A stretch of DNA of 64,000 bases from DAOUEO01 sp963763495 (GTDB lineage: Bacteria > Chloroflexota > Dehalococcoidia > DSTF01 > JALHUB01): assembly GCA_963763495.1 (NCBI GenBank), contig CAVXOY010000007.1, forward strand, positions 31,280 to 95,279. The letters are read 5' to 3'. Position numbers and translations under genes: made by a program. Shown here in pieces: positions 7,688 through 17,329 of this stretch; positions within the stretch are counted from its first letter, which is position 1; each line of letters opens with the position of its first letter. Under the pieces are notes generated by a model, which was not told where the DNA came from, searched no databases, and saw only the letters and a program-made list of their open reading frames with translations.

Positions 7688-8453
7688 CGCTGAACTCCCT
7701 GTCGACCCGTTGCACCCGCCTCGCCCGGCCGGTCTCTTCGTCGACCTCAATTAGAACGGAGTTCAGTATCAGGTCAGGCCCGGTTGCCACCTCCAACCTT
7801 ACCGGCATGGCCGTGAGAAAACGTCGGATCACACAATCAACGTCGTCACCGATGATGGAGTCCTTCGCCCCCGTCATCCCGACGTCGCAAACGAAGGCCG
7901 TCCCCTTCGGCAGGATGCGTGCATCTGCCGTTGGCACGTGAGTGTGCGTTCCCAACACCGCGCTGACCCGCCCGTCGAGATACCGGCCCGTCGCCACCTT
8001 CTCACTCGTCGCCTCCGCGTGCATGTCCACGATAACAACCGAGTTCGGGGGCAGGCTCGCCAGGGCCTCGTCGGCGGCTCGGAAGGGGCAATCTATGTTC
8101 GTCATGAATACGCGTCCTTGCAGGTTGATGACCGTGATCCCTTTATGCTCAATAATGCCGCGACCGGGAGCACCGGTCGGGTAGTTAAGGGGGCGCACGA
8201 TCGGCAGATCCCCGTCCAAGTGGTTGATGATCTCCTTCTGGTCCCAGATGTGGTTTCCAGAGGTAATAATGTCGACGCCGGCCGCAAACATCTCCTCGGC
8301 GGAGTTGAGGGTGAGGCCTCGCCCGGCGGCGGCATTCTCGCCGTTGGCGATAACCACATCGATTGCCAACTCGCGGCGCAACTTTGGCACCAGCACCGAC
8401 AGCGCTCGCCGGCCCGGCCGGCCGACGGCGTCGCCTATCATCAGTATCTTCAA
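7677..8453 (-). CDS. ymdB: YmdB-family metallophosphoesterase (TIGR00282 type)
   Basis: A calcineurin-like phosphodiesterase, in the family of Bacillus subtilis YmdB, which cleaves cyclic mononucleotides and influences biofilm and RNA turnover. Metal-ligand motifs are visible: IGDAVGRPGR at the start, NGENAAAGRG, SGNHIWDQKE, DMHAEATSEK and LGTHTHVPTAD. Family members begin MxILxIGD, so I place the start at a TTG (8453); the frame is open upstream to 8492 but those residues (MCRSPNHVQREQD) do not fit. It follows rny by 94 bp and overlaps the PHP gene. The rny-ymdB pairing is widespread and supports a shared role in RNA metabolism. Confidence 0.85.
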   Translation of the reverse strand: MKILMIGDAVGRPGRRALSVLVPKLRRELAIDVVIANGENAAAGRGLTLNSAEEMFAAGVDIITSGNHIWDQKEIINHLDGDLPIVRPLNYPTGAPGRGIIEHKGITVINLQGRVFMTNIDCPFRAADEALASLPPNSVVIVDMHAEATSEKVATGRYLDGRVSAVLGTHTHVPTADARILPKGTAFVCDVGMTGAKDSIIGDDVDCVIRRFLTAMPVRLEVATGPDLILNSVLIEVDEETGRARRVQRVDREFSDDQ

Positions 8454-8547
8454 GTCTTGTTCTCGCTGGACATGATTTGGGGAGCGGCACAACGCAGCGC
8501 AGCCGGCACGGCTACTCTACGCTTTCTTTCCGCTCCCCGTCCTCTTG

Positions 8548-10080
8548 CTAGCGGGCGTACTCGACAGCCCGTGTTTCTCTTACGACTGTTACCTTGATCT
8601 GACCGGGGTATTCCAGAGACTCCTCGATCTTGTGGCTAATCTCGCGGGCCAGGCGCATCGATTCGAGATCGTCTATCTCTTCCGGCTTGACGATTATCCG
8701 GATCTCGCGCCCCGCCTGAATGGCAAACGCCTTCTCGACCCCCTTGAACTCCCGCGCGACGTTCTCCAGGGTCTCCATTCTTCTGATGTATCTGTCCAGT
8801 GTTTCCCGTCGTGCCCCCGGCCGGCCGCCGCTGATGCTATCGGCGATCTGGACCAGCACCGCCTCTACCGTCCGAGGGTCTTCCTCTTCATGGTGGGCGG
8901 CGATGGCATGAATGACTGCCTGATTCAGACCAAAACGGCGGGCAACGTCGGCGCCGATCTGGGCGTGCGTACCCTCGATGTCGTGGTCCAGCGCCTTGCC
9001 GATGTCGTGCAAGAGAGCGGCGCGGCGGCATATACGTACGTCCGCTCCGATCTCCTCGGCGACCATGGCGGCAATGTGGGCACACTCCACCGCATGCTTG
9101 AGCTGGTTCTGACCGTAGCTCGTGCGGTAGCGAAGACGCCCCAGAATCTTCAGTAATTCCGGATGCAGCCCCGGGCAGCCGGCGTCTATCGCCGCCTGCT
9201 CCCCCGCCAGCTTGATATCCGCCTCTACCTCCTGCTGCGCCTTCAGTACTACCTCCTCTATGCGACCGGGGTGGATGCGTCCGTCGTTGACCAGACGGGT
9301 AAGCGCTACCCGTGCTACCTCGCGCCGTACGGGGTCGAAGGCAGACACAGTGACGGCGTCGGGGGTGTCGTCGATGATCAAGTCGACGCCCGTAGCCGCC
9401 TCGAGGGCGCGGATATTCCGCCCCTCACGGCCGATGATCCGTCCCTTCATGTCGTCGCTGGGTATGGGGACTACGCTTACGGTGGACTCGGAGACCACGT
9501 CGGTGGTGAGCCGGTGCATCGATGAAACGAGGATATCCCGAGCCCGCTGCTCCCCCTCCTCCTTCACCTCCGCCTCGACCTCGCGTACCCGCCGGTTGGC
9601 GTCCTCGCGTGCCTCTTTCTCTATCTCGGCAAGGAGGATGTCGCGCGCCTCCTGGCTACTGAGGCCGGAAACCCTCTCGATCTCCGCTTTTTGTTGACGC
9701 TGTAGCTCCTGGAGGTCTTGCCTAGTGCTCTCCAGCTCCCCCTCGTGAGTAGAGAGAGCTGCTTCTCGGCGCTCCAGTGCCTCTATCTTGCGATCCAGGC
9801 TCTCTTCTTTTTGAGTAAGACGCTGCTCCAAACGCTGTATCTCAGACCGTCTGTCCCGCAGTTCGGACTCGGCCTGAGCGCGCGTTCGAATAGCCTCTTC
9901 TTTGGCTTCTAGAAGGATCTCTTTTTGTGTTGTCTGTGCCTCCGCCAGAATTCGGGTAGCATTGCGCTCCGCAGCGCCTATCTGCCCTCGACTGATCCTT
10001 AGCCGTGTGTTGTATCCAACAAGAGCCCCGACCGCCAGCGCCGCAATCCCGATGACGACGATTGCGATGGCCTCGGGCAT
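8548..10080 (-). CDS. rny: Ribonuclease Y (rny)
   Basis: Membrane-anchored endoribonuclease that starts mRNA decay. The protein has an N-terminal transmembrane helix (AIAIVVIGIAALAVGALVGY), a long charged coiled coil to about residue 190 (EAKEEAIRTRAQAESEL... ), a KH RNA-binding domain (GRIIGREGRNIRALEAATG) and an HD domain (HAVECAHIAAMVAEEIG, then LLHDIGKALDHD). It ends PGQIKVTVVRETRAVEYAR, the standard end of the family. I chose the ATG at 10080, which has GCGAGG spaced correctly; a GTG six bases upstream is possible. About 510 residues is the family norm. A promoter lies 69 bp upstream. Confidence 0.96.
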   Translation of the reverse strand: MPEAIAIVVIGIAALAVGALVGYNTRLRISRGQIGAAERNATRILAEAQTTQKEILLEAKEEAIRTRAQAESELRDRRSEIQRLEQRLTQKEESLDRKIEALERREAALSTHEGELESTRQDLQELQRQQKAEIERVSGLSSQEARDILLAEIEKEAREDANRRVREVEAEVKEEGEQRARDILVSSMHRLTTDVVSESTVSVVPIPSDDMKGRIIGREGRNIRALEAATGVDLIIDDTPDAVTVSAFDPVRREVARVALTRLVNDGRIHPGRIEEVVLKAQQEVEADIKLAGEQAAIDAGCPGLHPELLKILGRLRYRTSYGQNQLKHAVECAHIAAMVAEEIGADVRICRRAALLHDIGKALDHDIEGTHAQIGADVARRFGLNQAVIHAIAAHHEEEDPRTVEAVLVQIADSISGGRPGARRETLDRYIRRMETLENVAREFKGVEKAFAIQAGREIRIIVKPEEIDDLESMRLAREISHKIEESLEYPGQIKVTVVRETRAVEYAR

Positions 10081-10148
10081 TGTCACCTCGCTTTCCCTAC
10101 TAAACGGCTGTTAATAATGTCAAGGTTCAAGAGATGAACTCTGAGCCC

Positions 10149-10177
10149 ATCATATGACTCGCTAGTGCCTCTGTCAA
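10149..10177 (-). promoter_or_regulatory. Promoter of rny
   Basis: On the minus strand: TTGACA (10177-10172), exactly 17 bp, TATGAT (10154-10149). Near-consensus. A second TTGACA closer to the gene lacks a good -10. Confidence 0.72.
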
Positions 10178-10204
10178 GGCAAAACCGGCCCTGCCGCCGT
10201 CCCT

Positions 10205-10864
10205 CTAGGGCGGCTCAGCGCCCTCCTCCGACGGTTCGGAGTCGCCTCCGCTTATATCGCTCCAGCAGCGTTCCAGCGTAGGTCGAACAACGTCGTAGCT
10301 GAACCCCCGCCGCGTCAGAAATCCGCCCAGCCGGCGCCAAAAGACCTCGCGGCTTAACCCCGTCAGGGCAGGCAGCCGCTTCGCCGCCGCTCGATAGGCA
10401 GCCTCCTCATCGTCCAGCTCCGCCACCGTCGACGAGGCTGTGTCGGCGTCGATCCCCTTGAACCGGAGTTCCCTCTCGATCAGGGCCCGGCTGCGCGGAC
10501 TTACGCTGTCCCGCCGCTCTGCCCAGAACTGGGCGAACGCCTCGTCATCCAGATAGTGCGCCCGCCGCAGCCTCCTCACCGTCTCCTCGACGACCTCCGG
10601 CGCGACGCCGCGGCGACCCAACCGGAAGCGCATCTCCTTCTCGCTGCGAGGGCGATAGGAGAGGAGGCGGAGGGCAGCCTCGTAGGCGGTGTGGCGCTCA
10701 TCCTCTCGCCGTAGCGACCGCAGATCGGCGGCGCTCATCGCCATGCCCTCGTGCAGCCCCTTCTCCTGGGCCAGACTCAAGGCCATTGTAAGGGCAAAGG
10801 CGCCGTCCACGTAGACCCTCAGGCGGCGCTGTCGCTTCTGACGTTCCAGAGCGGTGATGATCAT
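10205..10864 (-). CDS. recX: RecX regulatory protein
   Basis: A 219-residue modulator of RecA filaments. It has the tandem three-helix repeats of RecX: YEAALRLLSYRPRSEKEMRFRLGRRGV, then DDEAFAQFWAERRDSVSPRSRALIERELRFKGI, and a C-terminal repeat with LTRRGFSYDVVRPTLERC. The N-terminal LERQKRQRRLRVYVDGAFALTM strand pair also fits. It lies 78 bp downstream of recA on the same strand, the classic pairing. The start MIITALERQ at 10864 has no strong ribosome site visible. Confidence 0.93.
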   Translation of the reverse strand: MIITALERQKRQRRLRVYVDGAFALTMALSLAQEKGLHEGMAMSAADLRSLRREDERHTAYEAALRLLSYRPRSEKEMRFRLGRRGVAPEVVEETVRRLRRAHYLDDEAFAQFWAERRDSVSPRSRALIERELRFKGIDADTASSTVAELDDEEAAYRAAAKRLPALTGLSREVFWRRLGGFLTRRGFSYDVVRPTLERCWSDISGGDSEPSEEGAEPP

Positions 10865-10942
10865 CTTATCGCTCGCGCCCCGCGGAAATGAGTGAGGGCC
10901 GCGCCCGCAGCCCTCTTGCTTTCAACGTTTGTCGTTTCTCCT

Positions 10943-12001
<1,059 letters not shown>

Positions 12002-12029
12002 GGCTCACCTCCAAACCAGTGATATCGCT

Positions 12030-12047
12030 AAACTGCCTGCACAGTTT
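12030..12047. promoter_or_regulatory. Inverted repeat in the recA leader, candidate operator
   Basis: AAACTG (12030-12035), a 6-bp centre, CAGTTT (12042-12047): a perfect 6+6 palindrome between the recA -10 and its start codon. Position suits a repressor such as LexA, but it matches no LexA box I know, so the binding protein is a guess. Confidence 0.35.
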
Positions 12048-12061
12048 TCCTTCTTAGCCGC

Positions 12062-12090
12062 ATCATAGCATGGGGATCGGCGGCTCGCAA
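12062..12090 (-). promoter_or_regulatory. Promoter of recA
   Basis: Minus strand TTGCGA (12090-12085), 17 bp, TATGAT (12067-12062), with TGC before the -10. The recA ATG is 60 bp downstream. Confidence 0.6.
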
Positions 12091-12180
12091 GGCAAATGTG
12101 TCACCCTGTTTTACACCGAAAGCGACGCGCAAGGACTTCGTGCGCCTGCGCCTAGCGGAACAATGCGATAGGATAGGGGG

Positions 12181-12489
12181 GTGGATGCTTCTACTCTCCG
12201 TGTGCGCCTCACGCCGCGGGCCGCGCGCAATCAGATCGACGGTTGGGACGGCGACCTTCTCCGCGTCCGCGTCACTGCGCCCCCTGTCGAAGGCAAGGCG
12301 AATCACGCCCTTATCCGCCTGCTGGCCGATGCGCTCGACGTCTCCCCCAGCCGTCTGCGCCTAATCAAAGGTCAGACTTCGCGAGAGAAGGTCATCGCCG
12401 TGGATGGGCTGTCCGGAGATGAGATACGCGCGCGTCTCGATGTGGGCAAAACAGAGGAGGCTGGCCGCCAGGGCCCTCTCTTCTCCTAG
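12181..12489 (+). CDS. DUF167 family protein (YggU-like)
   Basis: A 102-residue protein starting at GTG. It shows the DUF167 pattern: LRVRLTPRAARNQIDGW at the start, then RVRVTAPPVEGKANHALIRLLADALDVSPSRLRLIKGQTSREKVI. The biochemical role of the family is unknown. In many bacteria it sits near yggT, proC and yggS, and here it converges on yggT with a 4-bp overlap of the stop codons. The N-terminal codon choice is supported by the conserved first strand. Confidence 0.88.
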   Translation: MDASTLRVRLTPRAARNQIDGWDGDLLRVRVTAPPVEGKANHALIRLLADALDVSPSRLRLIKGQTSREKVIAVDGLSGDEIRARLDVGKTEEAGRQGPLFS

Positions 12490-12740
12490 TTGGCGTAGAA
12501 GCTGAACACCAGCCGCTGGATCGCGATCAGGAGGATCATCGCTACCATCGGCGTGATGTCGAACATCCCCACGCGGGGCACCACTCGCCGTAGCGGCGAC
12601 AAGATCGGCTCCGTTATCTGATCGAGCACTGTGATGAGGGTGTTTCGGGGATCGGTGATGAACCAGGAGAGGATCGCTCGCAGGAAAATCGCCGCGATCA
12701 TGATATCCGTAAAGACCTCCACAAAGCGCACAAAGATCAT
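12486..12740 (-). CDS. YggT family membrane protein
   Basis: An 84-residue membrane protein with two hydrophobic helices, about 6-27 and 62-80, and the family motif FLRAILSWF...PRNTLITVLDQITEPILSPLRRVVP between them. In other bacteria YggT-like proteins are tied to osmotic response, division (SepF/YlmG neighbourhood) and chloroplast division. The start ATG overlaps the proC stop by 4 bp (ATGA), so it is translationally coupled as the third gene of yggS-proC-yggT. Confidence 0.9.
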   Translation of the reverse strand: MIFVRFVEVFTDIMIAAIFLRAILSWFITDPRNTLITVLDQITEPILSPLRRVVPRVGMFDITPMVAMILLIAIQRLVFSFYAN

Positions 12741-13552
12741 TTCTGCGGCCTGCTCCCCCCTAGCGATTTCGCTTTCTCATACGCGGCGATGAGCGCCTCG
12801 GCGATGGCCGCTCGCACGCCCGCCGATTCCAGTGCTAGCAGTCCCTCAGCGGTCGTTCCCCCGGGCGTCGTCACCAGACTGCGCAACTCCGCTACCGGCC
12901 GTCCTGTCTCTTGGGCCAGCCGCGCCGACCCCAAGAACGTTTGGATGACCATCTCGCCCGCCGTCTCCCGCGGCAGCCCCAGGTGCACCGCGCCGTCGAT
13001 GAACGCCTCCATCAGCAGGAACAGGAAGCCCGGCCCGCTGCCCGAGACCGCCGTGGCCATGTCGATGTACTTCTCATCCTCGAAATAGACCTCTCTGCCG
13101 GTGGCCGCCAGCAGTCGACGCGCCTGCTCCCGTGCCTCCGGCTTCACTTCCGGCGCGGCCGTCCAGGCGCACATCCCTTCTCCCACCTGAGCGGGCGTAT
13201 TGGGCATCACCCGCACGATGGCGTCGTGGTCCAGACCGGCCCGCAGCGCTGCTATTGTGACGCCCGCCATGATCGATACGACCGTCTGATCGGGCAGCAG
13301 GTGCCCTTTGAGGTCAGCGGCGACGGCGGCGAACTGATAAGGCTTGACCGCCAGAAAGACGACATCGGCCCCGCCCACGGCCTCTCTGTTATCGGCGACC
13401 GTGGCGATGCCGTGGCGCTCGCGCAGGGCGTCGCGCCTCTCGGCCAGCGCCTCACCGACGACGATCTCATCCGGCGCCGCCAGCTTATGTGACAGGACGG
13501 CGCTGATGATGGCCTCTGCCATCGTCCCGCCGCCGACAAACGCGATCCTCAT
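12737..13552 (-). CDS. proC: Pyrroline-5-carboxylate reductase (proC)
   Basis: Makes L-proline from pyrroline-5-carboxylate with NAD(P)H. The Rossmann motif FVGGGTMAEAI is at residues 5-15, VFLAVKPYQ follows, then RVMPNTPAQVGEGM, and the catalytic and oligomer region AVSGSGPGFLFLLMEAFIDGAV with SLVTTPGGTTAEGL near the end. The length of 271 residues is normal. It lies between yggS and yggT in a common bacterial cluster. There is no other proline gene in the window. Confidence 0.95.
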   Translation of the reverse strand: MRIAFVGGGTMAEAIISAVLSHKLAAPDEIVVGEALAERRDALRERHGIATVADNREAVGGADVVFLAVKPYQFAAVAADLKGHLLPDQTVVSIMAGVTIAALRAGLDHDAIVRVMPNTPAQVGEGMCAWTAAPEVKPEAREQARRLLAATGREVYFEDEKYIDMATAVSGSGPGFLFLLMEAFIDGAVHLGLPRETAGEMVIQTFLGSARLAQETGRPVAELRSLVTTPGGTTAEGLLALESAGVRAAIAEALIAAYEKAKSLGGSRPQK

Positions 13553-13578
13553 ACTGTGTCTCGATTCTCCCGCTTGTC

Positions 13579-14337
13579 CTACTGTGTTTCCGGCCGCGGC
13601 GCTTGGAAGGGATCGGGACGCGGCCCGAAGATCGCCCGCCCGATGCGCACCAGCGTTGCCCCTTCCTCTACCGCCACCTCGAAGTCGTCGCTCATCCCCA
13701 TCGAGAGATGACGCAGCCCCAGCGATTCGCCCAACTCCCGCAGCCGCCTAAACACCGGCCGCACATCCTCAGCGTTCTCTGCCAGAGGGGCGACCGTCAT
13801 TAGACCCTGCACATCCACGTTCGGGAGCGCGCGCGCCCGCGCCAGCGCATCCGGCACATCGTTCGGATTGAACCCGAACTTCGATTCCTCGCCTGCTACG
13901 TTCACCTCCAGCAAGACGGGCACGGGCGCGCGCGCCTGCCTGCTGATCACCTCCGCCAGGTGGAGCGAATCTACGCTCTGGATTATATCAAAGAGGCCAA
14001 TGGCTGTCTTTACCTTGTTCGACTGGAGATGCCCCACCAGATGCCAGCGCGGACGTATTCCCTGTGCCGCTGCCGCTTCGATCTTCGCCGCTGCCTCCTG
14101 CACCCGGTTCTCCCCCATGTCCGACAGGCCGGCCGCGTGCGCCGCGACCACGGCCCCGACCGGGAAGCCCTTGCTGATCCCGATGAGCGTCACCTCGTCC
14201 GGCGAGCGTCCCGCCCGCTGACAGGCGGCGCGCACCCGCTCCTGCACGCGACGCAGGTTCGCCGCGATCGCGCTCGCTTGTGGTGAGAGATCACGGCGGT
14301 TCGATTCTGCGGGCGTCTCTGAGGTCATGCGTGGCAT
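13579..14337 (-). CDS. yggS: YggS family PLP-binding protein (pyridoxal phosphate homeostasis)
   Basis: A 252-residue single-domain fold-type III PLP protein of the YggS/PROSC family, which buffers PLP and affects amino-acid balance. The PLP lysine is in LIGISKGFPVGAV. Other signatures are GENRVQEAAAKIEA, WHLVGHLQSNKVK, IQSVDSLHLAEVI, EVNVAGEESKFGF and LSMGMSDDFEVAVEEGATLVRIGRAIFG. Either the start at 14337 or an internal ATG at 14328 could serve; neither has a strong ribosome site. It precedes proC with a 26-bp gap. Confidence 0.93.
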   Translation of the reverse strand: MPRMTSETPAESNRRDLSPQASAIAANLRRVQERVRAACQRAGRSPDEVTLIGISKGFPVGAVVAAHAAGLSDMGENRVQEAAAKIEAAAAQGIRPRWHLVGHLQSNKVKTAIGLFDIIQSVDSLHLAEVISRQARAPVPVLLEVNVAGEESKFGFNPNDVPDALARARALPNVDVQGLMTVAPLAENAEDVRPVFRRLRELGESLGLRHLSMGMSDDFEVAVEEGATLVRIGRAIFGPRPDPFQAPRPETQ

Positions 14338-14344
14338 CTATTGC

Positions 14345-14599
14345 CTACGGTTTCGGCGGCAGGAGGCGCTTCTTCTCCCATCGCGCGAGGACAAAGAGCA
14401 CGACGATGAGCAAGCCGACGGGGATGAGGGCCAGCAACGGGTTCACGAAGAACAGATAGAGCAGGATGCCGAGCCCCACCATCGCTCCCAGGAGAGCCAG
14501 CAGCGGCCACATCAGCACCCCGAACGCTGCCCGTGTCAGGACGAACGCCTCGCGGCACCCGCCCGGCTCCTCTTCCGGTTCTTGTCGATAGTACGTCAA
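14345..14599 (-). CDS. Small two-helix membrane protein
   Basis: An 84-residue protein that begins at TTG with GAGAGG six bases upstream. After a charged start (MTYYRQEPEEEPGG) come two hydrophobic helices, about 25-48 and 52-70, then a basic tail (ARWEKKRLLPPKP). No family recognised. It lies just upstream of yggS with 7 bp between them, so it is probably cotranscribed with yggS-proC-yggT. The 14600-14656 gap to nrdJ is empty. Confidence 0.65.
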   Translation of the reverse strand: MTYYRQEPEEEPGGCREAFVLTRAAFGVLMWPLLALLGAMVGLGILLYLFFVNPLLALIPVGLLIVVLFVLARWEKKRLLPPKP

Positions 14600-14656
14600 G
14601 ATTTCCTCTCTGCATCCCGCTGGGAGACTCTCCTCATGCGGTGCTCTTTCCGCCGG

Positions 14657-17048
14657 CTAGCCGCACTTCTCATACCCACACGACCGGCAGACCAGGCACC
14701 CCTCCGCGAACACCAGTATCGACCCGCACTCCGGGCAGACCACCCCTGTGCTGATGTCGCTCTTCGTGGGCAGGCTCGCCTTCGGGGAGCGCCGTCGCCG
14801 CCGCTTCGGTCGCGCCTTCGCCTCTGCGCCGAACCGCTGCTCCAGCCAGCGGAAGATGTAATCGATGATCGACGTCGCCTGGGGCAGTTCCGGGTCGTTT
14901 GTGAAGCCGTGCGGCTCGAAGCGGACGCCGCCGAACTTCCGCGCCAGATCGTCCACCGGCACCCCGTACTGTAGCGCCAGCGACGTCAGCACCGCCACCG
15001 AGTCCATCAGCCCCCGTATCGTCGACCCCTCCTTCGAGATCGTCACGAACACTTCCCCCGGTGTGCCGTCCTCGTACAGCCCCACCGTCACGTAGCCCTC
15101 CTGGTCGGCCACCCGGAACTTGTGCGTGATCGACTCCCGTTCGTCGGGCAGACGCCGCCGGTAGGGCTCGCCCGGTCGCCGCGCCGGCACTGCCGCCGGT
15201 CCCAGCGACTTCTCCGCCGCGACCGCCTCTGCCTGCTCCGGGCCGCGCACGGTGGCATGGGAGAGCACCTGCATCTCCCGCGACTGATCGCGATAGATCG
15301 TGATCCCTTTGCACCCCTCGTGATAGGCCAGCAGGTACGCCTTCTCCACGTCCTCCGGCGTCGCGTCGTGGGGGAAGTTGATCGTCTTGCTGACGGCGTT
15401 GTCCGTGTGCCGCTGGAACGCCGCCTGCATGCGCACGTGCCACTCCGGCGATACCTCGTGCGCCGTTACGAACAGCCTCTTTGCCCCCTCCGGCACCGTG
15501 GCCTGGGCTTGGAGGCTGCCGCCGGCTGCCAGCGCGTCGAGCAACTCCTGCGAATGGAATCCGCCTTCCTTGGCCGCCCGCTCGAAGTGCTTGTTGACCT
15601 CCCTGAGCTGGACGATCTTCTCCGGGTGCTTGGGGTCGAGATAGTGCTGCCGCGTGAACGCCAGCGCGAACACCGGCTCGATGCCGCCTGAGCAGTCGGC
15701 GATGATCGACAGCGTCCCCGTCGGCGCCACCGTCGTCCGCGTCGAGTTGCGCAGCCGCCGTCGCCGTCCCTTCGCGGCGTAGACGCTGCCCTCCCAGGCC
15801 GGGAAGACGCCGCGCTCCTGCGCCAGCCCCTCCGATGCCGCGTCCGCCTTCTCCTGGATGAACGCCATCATCCGCTCCCCCAGGCGCAGCGCCTCCTCCG
15901 AGTCGTAAGGAATGCCGAGCTGGAACAGAAGGTCGGCCCAGCCCATCACTCCCAGCCCGATCTTGCGCGTCCTCTTCGTCATCTCCTCGATCTGAGGGAT
16001 GGGGTACCGGTTCACGTCGATGACGTTGTCCAGGAAGCGCACGCAGACCGGTATCGCCTCGGCCAGGCCGTCCCAATCGACCTCCTTCGCCGGTGCGGCC
16101 GCGGCCCTTCCCTTCCGCTCGCACCGTCCCTTCCTTCACGAACCGCGACAGGTTCAGCGAGCCTAGATTGCACGACTCATAGGGCAGCAGGGGCTGCTCG
16201 CCGCAGGGGTTCGTCGCCTCGATGCTGCCGAGGTGGGGAGTCGGGTTGTCCTTGTTCACCCGGTCGATGAAGACGAGGCCGGGGTCGCCGTTCTGCCAGG
16301 CGTTATCCACGATCAGCCGGAAGACCTGCCGCGCCCGCCGCTTTCCCGCTGGCCGGTGGGTGCGCGGGTTCACCAGCGCGTACTCCTCGTCCTGTTCCAC
16401 CGCCGCCATGAACCGCTCGTTCACCGCGACGGAGATGTTGAAGTTGGTGAGCGTCACCATGTCCGCCTTGACGCCGACGAACTGCTCGATGTCTGGATGG
16501 TCGACGCTGAGGATCGCCATGTTGGCGCCGCGCCGTGTCCCGCCCTGCTTGATCGCCTCCGTCGCCGCGTCGAACACCTTCATGAACGAGACCGGCCCGC
16601 TCGCCAGCCCTGCCGTGCTCCGCACCATGTCGCCCACTGGGCGCAGTCGGCTGAACGAGAAGCCGGTGCCGCCGCCGCTCTTGTGGATCATCGCCATGTC
16701 CCGTATCGCCCCGAAAATATCCTCCATCGAGTCGTTCACCGGCAGGACGAAGCAGGCGGCGAGCTGTTGCAGGGGACGGCCGGCGTTCCCCAGGGTAGGG
16801 GAGTTGGGTAGGAAGCGGAGGCTGGTCAGCAGTTGGTAGAAGCGTTCCTCCCACGCTGCTACCTGTGCCTTGCTCGCCCCGTGCTCTGTCTCCGCCTGGG
16901 CGATGGCGTGGGCCACCCGCCGGAAGAGCTGCTCCGGCGTCTCAACGACTCGGCCGCGGGCGTCCCTCGCCAGGTAGCGCCGCTCCAGCACCACCCGCGC
17001 GTTATCCGAAAGGGCGATTGGCTTGGCCGTCCCTCGCTTTGCTGTCAT
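14657..17048 (-). CDS. nrdJ: Adenosylcobalamin-dependent ribonucleotide reductase, shorter copy (nrdJ1), one frameshift
   Basis: Class II reductase making deoxyribonucleotides with a B12 radical. The N-terminal frame runs from MTAKRGTAK, with Cys99 ([11 protein letters not shown]) as first redox cysteine and the radical-cysteine motif NPCGE at 280-284. At about 16090-16140, near a run rich in CGGCC, the frame changes. The rest, from [19 protein letters not shown] to the end, includes [18 protein letters not shown] and a C-terminal zinc ribbon (CPECG...[10 protein letters not shown]). Joined it is about 797 residues with no ATP cone. The ribosome site is GGAGG. It is the last gene of the nrdR group; a break this clean suggests a sequencing error. 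Confidence 0.92.
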
Positions 17049-17109
17049 GGCGGCGCCTCCAGAGCGGTAATCCCTGCCGACCCAGCGGGTTCCATCTCAT
17101 GTCGCCGTA

Positions 17110-17316
17110 GGTCGGGCGTCTCGCCCGACCGTTGGGCAGCAGCCAGTTCCAGTTCTTATGCCTCGGCCTTCAGGCCGAGGTACTGGTTGCCCTCTGGTCT
17201 CAGTTTACCACGTTGTCCGGCGCTTGAGATGAAGTGGCGCCCTCGGAGGCGCGAGGACGCCACTTCGTGGAGCCGCCGTCGGCCAAAACTGGTGGCGGGT
17301 GGGGATTGGCCGACGG
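17110..17316. repeat. Cluster of four hairpins between the two nrdJ genes
   Basis: Within 207 bp there are four near-perfect inverted repeats: 17110-17118/17122-17130 (9 bp, loop 3), 17161-17168/17173-17180 (8 bp, loop 4), 17231-17239/17258-17266 (9 bp, with a nested CCTC/GAGG), and 17276-17286/17306-17316 (11 bp). None is followed by a T run on the minus strand, so they are not simple terminators. They may be palindromic repeat elements or processing sites that set the nrdJ2 to nrdJ1 ratio. Confidence 0.6.
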
Positions 17317-17329
17317 TCAACAAACCAAA

